Positions 33,193 through 43,266 of a DNA stretch of 64,000 bases are shown one piece after another. The stretch's first letter is position 1; each line of letters opens with the position of its first letter. Made by a program: the position numbers and the translations under genes. Source of the stretch: Ornithodoros turicata (taxonomy: Eukaryota; Arthropoda; Arachnida; Ixodida; Argasidae); contig NC_088210.1 of NCBI RefSeq assembly GCF_037126465.1, positions 27,491,511 to 27,555,510 on the forward strand, read 5' to 3'. Below the pieces are notes generated by a model. That model was not told the origin of the DNA. It ran no database searches and saw nothing but the letters and a program-made list of their open reading frames with translations.

Positions 33193-33441
33193 CACTCTAA
33201 AAACTGGACTTCACCGCACGTCACGCTTTTCGCCAACCGTTCCCACGAATGATAGGGTTATCGCTTCTGATCGAAGGGAGAGGGTGGCGTACGCATTTTT
33301 GTGTCAATCTGGATACATTATAATTGACACAAAAAGGCGTACGCCTCCCTCTTTCCTCGAATCAAAAGCGATAACCCTATCATTCGTCGCAATGGTTGGC
33401 GCAGAGCGTGCCGTGCAGTGAAGTTCAATTTTTAGGGCGTG
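33193..33441 (-). mobile_element. Palindromic TA MITE, subfamily B
   Basis: A 249-bp copy with ends CACTCTAAAAACTGGACTTC and CAATTTTTAGGGCGTG. The arms carry GATAGGGTTATCGCTTCTGA and its inverted partner. The loop is inverted relative to the copy at 11143. The target dinucleotides have decayed. Confidence 0.9.
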
Positions 33442-34908
33442 CAACGCAGATAGGATTGCTGGACACAGAGAGGTCACGCTCGCTCATCCGCGAGATAATG
33501 TAACCCATTATTCTCATACTGCCTCCGTATTGGCTGTTAAGACTGGCCACAGACACTACGCTGTGTATAGCAACAACACAGATATTGACGATGTCATGAG
33601 GTGTTTCACTCCTGATGTCAACAAACACTTCTTTTTTCTTTTTTCGCGTTGGATTTTTCACTGTTCAGCAGCACCGACTTCGTACACCTCAATTAAATCG
33701 GAAATTATTGGAAAATAATTAAGGGCACTCCGTAAATTATGCGTTTCGAATAACCCCGTATATAATTCGAATATATAACGGTCCGTTAGGAATAACAGTA
33801 TAATTAAATAAAAATAAATAAACCGTATACGTATGCGTGTATAATTGAACGGCTCTCCCGAATAGTGATGTCAATTAAAATTTACACTTTGTAGAAAGCG
33901 GAAACTTTTCGAACTAGTATTTACTTCACACACTGTCCTTCTCGGGAGCGGCCCATATGCACATTTTATGCGTGCAACATTACCCCGTATTTACCGAATT
34001 CTGAAGATTTCTCTCGAAAGCGACGTCAATAAATTTACGTCGTGGGTGCGCAGGGAGCCATTCCATTATGTAGCTGTATGGAACATCACAGTCCATACTA
34101 TATAATCATTCACCTTGCACGCGAATCATCTGCGAATGTTTTTTTTTTTTTTCTCCTTCTTTTTGTTCTAAGCACCACACAAAATGTTGCCTGCCAACAC
34201 TGGAGGCTCATGTTTATCCGTTCGCACGGGCAGCGGCGTTGGACATTAATCCATGCAGCCTTCGTACGGTAATTTTCTCGCACTGCAGAGACGGCACGAA
34301 CACCTTCACGTTCACGGTCAGTCCACGTTCACGCGATCACTGAATAGTAAAAGAAAAGGGGCTGTCGCCAGGAGACCCGTAACCCCACCTGCCCCTGATA
34401 CTCCGTACACGCGTGAACGCGAATTCGTGTCTCGCCCCCAAGCAGTAAGAAGTGAAAAAAAAAAAAAAAAAAGATCGTAGTATAGACACGTATGCATTAC
34501 CTATGCACGACAGTCTATTTTTGACGCCGAAGCAGAAATACTGCCTCCGAAGCGACAAATGAATCCCAATTAGTCTCGCTGTGCCCCCGATAGCTTCTAG
34601 AATTGAACCCGTAAGATTTCATTATTTTCTTCTATTCTCGCTATCGCCGCATCGCTTACGCTATAGCGATGAGTTGTTCTTTTGCAGGCAACGGCACAAA
34701 TGTTTCGGACACGATCACGTCGCCCTCAAACGGGACCTAGAAATCCTGTCTGCGGCGTGATGTCCTACGAGCTTTTTTATTTTTATTTTATGTAAGCTCT
34801 CTGCAGTGCACTGACCGCATAGTGTTGTTGCTGTTGTGGTGTTGTAGTGTTGTATGGAGCAGACACCACCAGGAGTTCGTGCGATCTTCTTTTCTTGCTA
34901 TTTTCCTG
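33442..34908. other. No gene recognised
   Basis: AT-rich patches at 33720-33850, T13 near 34139-34151, A18 near 34454-34472. No exon or assigned repeat. Confidence 0.4.
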
Positions 34909-35161
34909 CACTCTTAAAAATGAACTTCACCGCATAGCGCGCTCTTAGCCAACCATCATCTCGAATGGTATCGTTATCCGTCCAGGTTTGTTGAAAACGG
35001 GAGGCGTACGCCTTTTTGTGATAATTATGAACAGCATAAGTGTTACAAAAAAGGCGTACACCTCCCGTTTTTCAACAAATCAGGGCAGATAACGATATCA
35101 TTCGAGATTATGGTTGGCTATATAGGAGCGTGCTATGAGGTGAAGTTCACTTTTAAGAGCG
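34909..35161 (+). mobile_element. Palindromic TA MITE, subfamily A
   Basis: Copy with ends CACTCTTAAAAATGAACTTC and CACTTTTAAGAGCG. The right arm has a 4-bp TATA duplication (GGCTATATAGGAGCG) where the family reads GGCTAGGAGCG. Only TG separates it from the next copy. Confidence 0.9.
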
Positions 35162-35163
35162 TG

Positions 35164-35390
35164 CACTCTTAAAAATGAACTTCACCGCATAGCACGATCC
35201 TAGCCAACCTTCATCTCGAAAGATATGGTTATCTGCCTCGATTAGTTGAAAACGGGATAGCGTACGCCTTTTTTGTGACACTTATGCTGTTCATAATTGT
35301 CACATAAAAGGCGTACGCCCCCCGTTTTTCTTTCATTTTCCCGTATCTTTCGAAATGATGGTTGGTTAGGAGCGTGCTATGCGGGAGTTG
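35164..35390 (-). mobile_element. Palindromic TA MITE, subfamily A, right end damaged
   Basis: Starts CACTCTTAAAAATGAACTTC two bases after the previous copy. Its right arm has lost about 30 bp between CCCCCGTTTTTC and CGAAATGATGGTTGG, and it stops at CTATGCGG without the terminal GTTCATTTTTAAGAGTG. The loop is in the minus form, so the pair is tandem in position but opposite in loop orientation. Confidence 0.85.
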
Positions 35391-35485
35391 AATTCCCGTA
35401 GGGTAGTGCGCGTGTATCGGTTGGGTTTTGGGTTTTTACATTTTTATATTTTTTCCTAATTGGCAGGTATTATTATGTGTGTGCA

Positions 35486-35500
35486 TGGGGGGGGGGGATG
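35486..35500 (+). repeat. G-rich run
   Basis: ATGGGGGGGGGGATGGGGG; simple G-rich sequence. Confidence 0.8.
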
Positions 35501-35551
35501 GGGGTACTGCGAAAAACGTGAAGGCACCGATTAAAGAAAGCCAGTGCGAGA

Positions 35552-35600
35552 TATACCGGGTGTCTCGGTTAACTGAGATTTAACTGAGGAGGACTAACTA
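35552..35600 (+). mobile_element. Possible end of a GGGTGT-type inverted-repeat element
   Basis: TATACCGGGTGTCTCGGTTA resembles the termini of the elements at 51783 (TATACATGGTGTTTCACC) and 56501 (TATAGAGGGTGTTTGCTC). No matching right end was located, so only an end fragment is proposed. Confidence 0.35.
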
Positions 35601-36980
35601 AGGGAGGATGTCGCCAGAAGTTGCCGACCGTGACACATCCACTGACCCATTATAACGTGCCTTATAGTTTTTCTGAATTACACCTTTGGACATGGGATTG
35701 CATCTTTACACGTTGGAAATACCTCTTGAAAAAAAAGAAAAACAGAACTGCTACTCCACTTTCCTTAGCAGACGACAGCATTTCCGTCTGTTTTGCACCT
35801 GTCATTAGGGAGTGTTAGTCGGAAGCACTCTGCGAAGACAGTACGATAAAGGAAGTTGTCAAATCAAACGTCAGCAACGAGACGTCAGTCACTTCAAAGG
35901 AATAAGGCGATTGGCTTTTATTAATTGTCGCGAACGCAACCGCTATTGGACGAAGCAATAATCGCCTTCGAAGCAGCACAAACGGTTGTGTAACCTTTAT
36001 CTCTCGACGGATTGTATTAAGTCGATAAGATTTTTGAATGTTTTACTCGCACCATTATTTTTTTTCTTCTCGGGTCGTCTTTCGCTGCGTATATAGCCAA
36101 TAAATCACGCGCCTCAAGCATTCAATCGAGCGATGGCACGCCGTCTCAGCGATTCTAGGCACGCGTCAAACAGTGCATCTACTCCCCCGAAAAAAAGTCA
36201 CTTCAAAGGTCATTTGTCACGCTGTTGCTTCCGCACTTGAAGTATAAGCCCCGACACAACACCTCATCTATCGCCTCCTACACGCACTCCAGTCGGGGGG
36301 GAAGCACATATACACAAAGATGAAACATAATAGAAAAAGACGGAATCATTGAATACACCCACTTGCCCGTAAAATGCATTCATGGCACATATTCTTCGCC
36401 CAACACACACACACACACTTTGAAGCCACTTCTCTGGAAATTCTCAACACCATTCTATCTTCGCCGCCGCCCCGCGTCACATCGCTTATCTATGATTTTC
36501 CTACAGCCGTAAGGGGGGGGGGAGACGCTGTAGAGGGTGACTAAATCGGCGACCCTCACAGTTGCTAAAGAAGCGGCGTGATAATAATAATGATAATAAT
36601 AATAATAAAAAAAAAACGTCGGCAACAGAAGGAAGCCCTGTATTCGTTTTCAGTCCATTTGTCACCAGCGCCGGTGGCAGATAAATATTCGGCAGATCAG
36701 CAGGGTAGAGGGACGTGTTGCCTCCCGTGGGCGCGAGGAGGGGGGGAGAGGGAAAGGGAGGGGTGACTCCGGCGACAAGTGAATCAGTCAAGACTGAAGT
36801 GCGAACACGAGTGTGTGGGAGGGAGGGAGGAAGAGGGAGAGGGAGAGAGAGAGAGAAACACACTTTGGCGAGCAGAGGTATATTATTGGGTGTAGTTGTC
36901 AGACACGGCATTATGAGTTGTTCAGAAAGGAGGTGACGGCCGCGCGGGCAGGCTTCAAGGTTACATCTACTATATGCTAC
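35601..36980. other. No gene recognised
   Basis: (AAT)n at 36579-36606 and purine-rich GA/GGGA tracts at 36730-36860. Short open frames only. Confidence 0.4.
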
Positions 36981-37645
36981 CAGACCTGTAAAGTAATTAA
37001 TTACGAGTAACCCAATTTGCTGTAATTAATTACGTTTTCTCGGTAATTGATTGCTTCCTAGGATTACACTCAGTATTGTGGAATTGTACTCTAAATTAGT
37101 TACTTTTGCGAGTAATTTTTACTGCACTTGGAGTTACTTTTGGAATCGTACTTTGCGCGCGATTTTGGAATCAGCATCCTTATTAGATATTTTCGCGATT
37201 GCCGCGCTGATTTACTCGTTTACGAAAGACGATACCTTTTTTAAAAAAACTTTTTCTTTCACTGTTTCTTGTTCCGTTTTTTTCACCGTTTTTGGTACAT
37301 TCATCAAATTTCTGCGATTTCTCTTTTTTTTTTTTACAACTGCAAGATGTACATCAAAATTATGTGTTGAAATAAATGTGTCTAATGAAGTTACAAATTT
37401 GCGCCGTTTCTTTCACCGTTTTTGCTTCTATTTCTTTTTTTTACCGTTCTTTCTTTCTCTTTTTTTTTTCAATCACCGTTTTACACCGTTTTGGGGGCAT
37501 TCATCAAATTTCTGTGTTTCGTTTTTTTTTTCAGCCTGTAAGCACAACCTACATCAAAATTACATGTTGAAATAAATGTGTCTAATTAAGTTACAATTAC
37601 GATTTTGTAATTGTAATTCAGTTACTTCTGAAAGTGTGCTCTTAC
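36981..37645. mobile_element. Probable hAT-like non-autonomous element with internal duplication
   Basis: The left end CAGACCTGTAAAGTAATTAA and following TTACGAGTAACCC, and the right-end TAATTGTAATTCAGTTACTT read in reverse, share GTTAC/TAATTAC words of the kind found at the ends of TAATTAATTAC-type hAT elements in many animals. Inside, a segment of about 200 bp is duplicated: ACATCAAAATTATGTGTTGA-AATAAATGTGTC at 37351 recurs from 37551 as ACATCAAAATTACATGTTGA. T-rich. The 174-residue open frame across it is Phe-rich and low-complexity and is not a gene. Confidence 0.5.
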
Positions 37646-37672
37646 AAGAGATGGAACTGCTCGCTGCGTATA

Positions 37673-37923
37673 CACTCTGAACTTCAAAAATGAACTTCAC
37701 CGCATAGCACGCTCCTAGCCATCCTGAGTGACATTGTTCTTTCCCCTGATTTGCTGAAAACGGGGGGGGGGGGTGCGCCATTTGTGTGGCACTAGGCAGT
37801 TCATAATTGAAACAAAAATGGCGTACGCGCCCCGTTTTAATCAAATCAAGGAAGAGAACGTTGTCATTCGGGATGATGGTTGGCTAGGAGCGTGCTATGC
37901 GGTGAAGCTCTGTTTTTAGAGTG
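37673..37923 (-). mobile_element. Palindromic TA MITE, subfamily C
   Basis: TA at 37671-37672 precedes CACTCTGAACTTCAAAAATG, which contains a small insertion in the terminal repeat. The core is altered by a G12 run at 37764-37775. The right end is GCTCTGTTTTTAGAGTG. The arms read CCCCTGATTTGCTGAAAACG as in the copy at 7462. Confidence 0.88.
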
Positions 37924-37928
37924 ATAGG

Positions 37929-38046
37929 CCACGCTCAAGCTGGAGGCATACGCCTTTTTCTGGCATTTATGCAGTTATGTTAATTGTTTTAAAAAGGCGT
38001 ACGCCCCAGCGCTTTCCACGAGTCAAGAGTGATAAAGGTGTCACTC
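37929..38046 (-). mobile_element. Palindromic TA MITE fragment, subfamily D
   Basis: Inner portion only: AGCTGGAGGCATACGCCTTT, the loop TTATGCAGTTATGTTAATTG, AAAAAGGCGTACGCCCCAGC and GTCAAGAGTGATAAAGGTG. The loop is the inverse of that in the copies at 46493 and 46721. Both ends are missing, and it is sandwiched between two other copies. Confidence 0.7.
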
Positions 38047-38048
38047 TG

Positions 38049-38298
38049 CACTCTTAAAAATGAAGTTCACGGCATAGCACGCTTCTAGCCAACCAGCATC
38101 TCGATTGATATCGTTATCTGCCCCGATTTGTTGAAAACAGGAGGCGCACGCCTTTTTTGTGACAATTATGAGCAGCATAAGTGTCACGAAAAAGGCGTAC
38201 GCCTCCGGTTTTCAACAAATCAGGGCAGATAACGATATCATTCGAGATGATGGTTGGCTAGGAGCGTGCTATGTGGTGAAGTTCATTTTTAAGAGTGT
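38049..38298 (+). mobile_element. Palindromic TA MITE, subfamily A
   Basis: The left end is CACTCTTAAAAATGAAGTTC, the loop is in plus form, and the right end GTTCATTTTTAAGAGTG runs straight into a tandem array of its own right-end sequence (38266-38407). Confidence 0.9.
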
Positions 38299-38407
38299 GT
38301 ACAAGAGTTGGCCTTCAGTGTGCTATGTGGTGAAGTTCATTTTTAAGAGTGTGTACAAGAGTTGGCCTTCAGTGTGCTATGTGGTGAAGTTCATTTTTAA
38401 GAGTGTA
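38266..38407 (+). repeat. Tandem array of MITE right ends, period 54 bp
   Basis: Units start at 38266, 38320 and 38374 with GTGCTATGTGGTGAAGTTCA. Each contains TTTTTAAGAGTGTGTACAAG and AGTTGGCCTTCAGT; the last is partial and ends AAGAGTGTA. The first two units are identical over the full 54 bp. Each unit is essentially the last 45-50 bp of the MITE (GTTGGC...GTGCTATG...TAAGAGTG). Confidence 0.92.
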
Positions 38408-38415
38408 GCTTTACA

Positions 38416-38683
38416 CACTCTAAAAACAGAACGTCACCGCATAGCACGCTGTGCGCCAACCATTGCCACGAATGATAGTGTTATCGCTTCTGATTCGAAG
38501 AGAGAGAGGGAGAGAGAGAGAGAGGGGGGGGCGTACGCATTTTTGTGTCAATTATCATATGTCCAAATTGGCACAAAAAAGCATACGCCCCCCTCTCTCT
38601 TCGAATCAGAAGCGATAACACTGTCATTCGTGACAATGGTTGGCGCACAGCGTGCTATGTGGTGAAGTTCTGTTTTTAGAGTG
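38416..38683 (+). mobile_element. Palindromic TA MITE, subfamily B, with GA expansion
   Basis: The ends are CACTCTAAAAACAGAACGTC and GTTCTGTTTTTAGAGTG. The CT/GA block before the core has expanded in the left arm to a long GAGAGAGA run followed by G9 (38504-38529), while the right arm keeps the short form CCCCCCTCTCTCTTCG, making the arms unequal. Confidence 0.9.
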
Positions 38684-40856
38684 CAGGTTTGTAAGACTGC
38701 GATGATGTGGTCTTTGCGAATGGTGCTTTCATATATGATTAAGTAGGTATATGCAGTATTTATTTTTTCTTCAAAATTTTCACTTGAGTGTGGTAGTTAT
38801 GTGACCGAATGACTGTGTTTGTTGCGTTATACCTGTCATAGTGGGGAAGGGAAAGATTATGTTGGGAGAAAAGCGCAAAGTCACGTTGCCAGACTACTAT
38901 CTAACCTGTTCCCTATTTCGGAACTCGATAAAGATCATACATTTTTGCAATTTGTCTGTGTTTCTCAGACGAGAGTAAATGAGCGTAAATGACTCAAAAA
39001 TATGGTAAGCGAGACGTTCTTCCTGATTTTCCTCCCTCAAGTTCCTTTCCACGACGTACCCTGTGTGCAACGAGCTCCCATACAATACTGGCGCGGCATT
39101 CAACACCTATAGACGCAACAAGTAACGTGACAACAGGTCCCTCGTAAGAAAAAATAAATAAAAACATTTCCTCCCGTTTCAAAACTATTGCTAAACATCA
39201 AACAAGCTGTCGACAGGTCTGTTTATATTTCCAAACATATACTTTACTTTCACTCCCGTTTTTATTTGTCTCGCAAGCATTTTCTTTTGTAGTGCCCCCG
39301 CACCCTCAGAACACCCGTCCACCACTATCACCGAGCTGCTACCCCAGCCTTCCGCGGGGAAATGATGTCGGGCTGAATCTAAACAACCGATGCCGCCTAA
39401 GCGATGAATACTCAGTCGATACCACGGCGCAGGCGCGTGCTCCGGCAGTTGTCCCCTGGGGACAATTTTAACCCCGCTATCCCTACGCTCTTTTCCCTTT
39501 ATTTTCCTTTTTATTCCCCCTCTTTTTCTATTTTGACATATTGGCGTTTCTGCGTATTCCTCCGCGTTGTTTTTTAGGGAGCTTTCGAACGCTGCCCTTT
39601 TTATACGACGACGACGCCCGTTGTGATTGTGATTACAGATGGTTAGGATTTTTTTTTTTCTGGTGTTTGCCGGGTGTTTTTCACGGTGTTGTACAACTCT
39701 GGGCTTGACACTTGGCGATATGTGAACGCGGTCTGCGTTCATAAGTAAAAAATGGAGAGAAAAAAAAAGGTTGTCAGGACGCCAGTGACACGAGACGTCG
39801 GTGGCCAGAAACCACACCAGGTGCTTCCAAAGTACTTCAAGGCGATGCCATCAAGCCGGATGAGAATCACCAAAAATGTTTTGATGTCAGGTGCTTGCAA
39901 AGAAACTTTCGTTCACGATACAAGTATTAGGACTATCGCCATGGCTGTCACCTGCGTCTGGAGCGATGTCAGCTGCACTGTCCACCGAGTGGGAGGCAGT
40001 GGAGCGCGCAGCACAGTCAATGTCTCTTTCGCTTAAATGTAGCAACGCCCTCCTTGAGAAACCAGCAAACGTAAGGAAACACCTAAGTGAACCCGAACGA
40101 TACCGTCCAATTCCCACAGTCCAATTTACATCAGTCCCTGCCAGGTCTCTTGAGCGTCTGGCAAGGCCGGTGCAACGGTGCGCGCAGTTGTATTTATCCT
40201 CTAGGTCTCCGGCATGCTGTGACGCTCTTGAGAAAGGCATTCAGCTCATCGCATCACACCGTGTCACTCTCGTTGCAAAAATTCCGTAAGGCCTCTCTCT
40301 GCATGCAAGGAAACGCGATCTCCGAGGAACTCGAGGTAGACGGCTGGACAACATGGCTCCAGCCCGAGAGGCGTCAGTGCCAATAGGACGGTCGCGCTAG
40401 CGTTCCGACGAGCGTTTGTTCCCGCCGTGGCGCCGTAACGGGAACCCCACGAGGTTCTTTCGCTCTATAAACTTCTCACGTTCGAAGAAAGCTTCGACAA
40501 AGCGCAAAGGTTTTGTTCACCTTCGATGGGCCTGTCATATATCATTCCCTTTTGTCTTTTCCGGCAAAAGAGTCACAGAGAGAGAGAGAGAGAGAGAGGA
40601 CTGGAAGCGAAGGCACATGAGAGAGAGAGAGAGGGAGGGGGGAGAGAACGAAGTGCAATTTGAAGCACTCAGCTGCGAGCTGAGGTAATAATGATAATTC
40701 GCGACATACGTCGCGAGACAACTCTACAATCGTGATCGGCGTCACAGAGATCGACCTCTGAAATAATTTGTCAGCTCAGGTGGTGACGAACACACTTCGA
40801 GAACAACTCGTGAATGCCAGATTATAAAATTGCGATATTTCTGATATTTTTCGAAG
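38684..40856. other. No gene recognised
   Basis: Minus-strand frames at 39191-39817 and frames on both strands at 39887-40290 are open for 100-200 codons. The 39.9-40.3 kb pair is moderately GC-rich and could conceivably be a relic of a coding sequence, but no domain, splice site or homology is recognisable. GA microsatellites occur at 40577-40600 and 40618-40634. Confidence 0.35.
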
Positions 40857-40871
40857 TACAAGGGGAAACAT

Positions 40872-41005
40872 GATGGGAATTGATGTTCTGAGGCTGGAAC
40901 ACATAGAAAGGACAAATATATACAAATAAGTTGTGGGTTCGAGTCCTATACAGCTGGCTAACCTTTTCCCCAGTGACTTCCTTCTTTCGTCATTAATTTC
41001 TTTCA
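40872..41005 (-). mobile_element. 5'-inverted tRNA-derived SINE insertion with 15-bp target duplication
   Basis: The 15-bp word TACAAGGGGAAACAT occurs at 40857-40871 and again at 41006-41020, bounding 134 bp. The left part, GATGGGAATTGATGTTCTGA to GGACAAATATATAC, is the SINE 3' tail in minus orientation, as at 12651-12690. The right part, TTGTGGGTTCGAGTCC (B box) to CTTCCTTCTTTCGTCATTAA, is the tRNA 3' half and body in plus orientation. Opposite orientations inside one target duplication are the signature of twin priming during target-primed reverse transcription. The A box and the rest of the head are missing. Confidence 0.85.
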
Positions 41006-41020
41006 TACAAGGGGAAACAT

Positions 41021-43143
41021 TTAATTTTTCTGCTATTCCCAGCTAACGGAGAACTCCAAGTCCCAGCAGTTCCCCAAAAAAACATTTTCCCCAGTGCTTG
41101 TGTAACAGCTTCGTGACATATTCCTCCACGATATGTTCCTTCGTTGGAAAATAATACTATGCCGCTCTCTTCACAATTAGAAATTACCCCCACCTTGTCT
41201 TTAAGAATGATTTCCATCTCCATTTTTTTCTTTTAAAATCAATCAATCAATCAAGAATGATTTCACCGGAATGCGCTTTATGTTGCCGTGCAGTCTGTCA
41301 TCGCAGAGATCCTGCACCCGTTTGGACACCGTCTACACGCAGAAGTCCCACGCCAACACGCTCGGGTATAGGGAAGAGGTCACCCTTACCCGTTATCTTA
41401 GTACGTTGTAATCACACATCGGTGGACATAAACGCAACGTAAATTCTTATTGATTGTAATCGTAACACATCACCGTTACTGTATGACAGCCGGTCCCATA
41501 TTTCGTGCAGGTGTTAGGAATTTTAAAGTCCGGCGGCGTGTATAGACTGGACAAAAGTTTTCAATCGAATCATACGGTGGGACAAAAGATGGGTTTATGT
41601 TCTATTGATTTCCTTTGACGACATGAAAGAGTGGCGTCGAGCAGACGGAGAAGATGGTATAATGGTTGCGCGGCGAAAGGGATTGCAATTAGGCGGACAA
41701 CGTCCGTTTTCAAGGCGCTTTCGACATAACCTTCGAGCTCGTTGTCGGTGACGTCCTTGGGCGGGGACGTTTGCGCGAAATTCTCCTGAAATGGATGACA
41801 CCCTTCAACGCCTAGCTTATAGTAACAGGGGATGGTAGTCGCACGAGAAGACAGCATCCCTCCGGCTGTATACAAGAGAGCATCCAGGCGCGCCATCAAG
41901 AGGACAGGTTACTGAGGGTAAACGGGGAGACGATTGATTGAGGAAATATGGATTTTGGCAGCGAGCCATGCGCCGCTGGCGCCCATATTTTTGATTTACG
42001 AAAAAAAAAAAACTTATGGGACACCTGGACCCTGTTCTTTCCAGGGAACATTCCGTGTCTTTGAACTGCATACTGCACGCTCAGTCGTTTATACCCTTTT
42101 TGTTCTTTATTGATTGAAACTTCGATCCCCAGCGCAAGAACTATACTCATAGGATATAATTCCTACCCTCACGCTCGTCAGTGAACAATGTCTGCACATA
42201 TTCGTACCACTGGAAATTGGCCTTCTGACGCATTGCTGCTCTTATAGTGCTGTGCCCTGCTCAGCGCAGCAACAAATTAGACTTAACAAACACCGTTATC
42301 ACGTCATTTCATCTCGGTTCCTTGTTTTGTGATTATAGTTTGAAGACCACTATCATCAACCGTCAATCGATGACGGATGATCGACTTCCACTCTCTTTGC
42401 AAATGTGCCACGCTTTCCTCGGTCTGATACCCCGACGTGCTTCCTTGCTTACTCACGCGAGCGCCAAACGCATCCCTTTCAAGGAACGCGGACCGTCTCC
42501 TAGCGCGAGGAGAAGATAGGACCACGTTGTGTTTGCTTTGCAGAAGCAGAAGCACGAAATCCGCAGCAGCAAGACGAAACAGGACCGGTGGTGTGTGATG
42601 TTGTGCCGCGTGGGGGCGCCCCACCCATGTCACCGGGCGTCCGCCCCGCCCAGGTCCGGCTTGGGCCCAATTACTGCCGCGTCACGGCCCGAGTTGCCAG
42701 ATTAATGGACGCCCAGGCAGGTCGTGACGAAGCTGTGTCCACGACTTTGCCCCCGGCGCAGAGTCGCTGTCCGCCCGCCGCTCCTCCGGCGCGACCTCTG
42801 TTGCCGCCGCCGCCGACTGACCGATCCACAAAGCGAGCGCCTCGACGCTGGCACGGAACATGCCCAAGGAGGAGAAGGATGACTTGGAACATTTATGCTT
42901 TTGTCTGGAGGGTATTTAATAGAAATAACGTTACCAGGCAAAACGAAGAGACGCGCAGTCGAGTAATTTTTACGTCGCTTACTGACTTGGGAATGGGAGC
43001 ACCTACATAACGAGATTACTTTCACTATTTACTCGATACTTTCTACTCTGTTTATTTACTCCCTGCAAATGCACGTGTTCTGTTCATTTACTCTGTATTT
43101 ACTTTTGGCCCTCCCCTTGGCAGTATGGACTTTTTACGGAACC
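41021..43143. other. No gene recognised; GC-rich block at 42600-42870
   Basis: 42600-42870 is strongly GC-rich (GGGCGCCCCACCC; CCGCCGCCGCCGACTGACCG) and CpG-rich compared with everything around it. Frames on both strands are open through it because of composition. It could be a CpG-rich promoter, an untranslated first exon or a repeat relic. No exon boundaries can be assigned. Elsewhere no features. Confidence 0.3.
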
Positions 43144-43266
43144 AGCTCGTGTGGTGTAGCGGTGATGATCGCTCTCCACGCCACAGGACTGAGAGATGAC
43201 GCGGGTTTGAACCCCGGCTGTACTACCTGAGGTTTTCCCTAGGTTTTCCAGCAGATTTTCCATGCG
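43144..43266 (+). mobile_element. tRNA-derived SINE head (second family)
   Basis: AGCTCGTGTGGTGTAGCGGT (A-box region), then GATGATCGCTCTCCACGCCA and ACGCGGGTTTGAACCCCGGC (B box GGTTTGAACCC). It continues with TGAGGTTTTCCCTAGGTTTT, the body start. It parallels the head of the full SINE at 58918-59192. The anticodon arm is irregular, so it is not a functional tRNA. The body is truncated after about 123 bp. Confidence 0.75.

Noticed and set aside
37051..37575. 174-residue Phe-rich ORF as a membrane protein
   Set aside because: The hydrophobicity comes from T-rich repeats with a 200-bp duplication inside a mobile element; it is low-complexity rather than a set of defined membrane segments.
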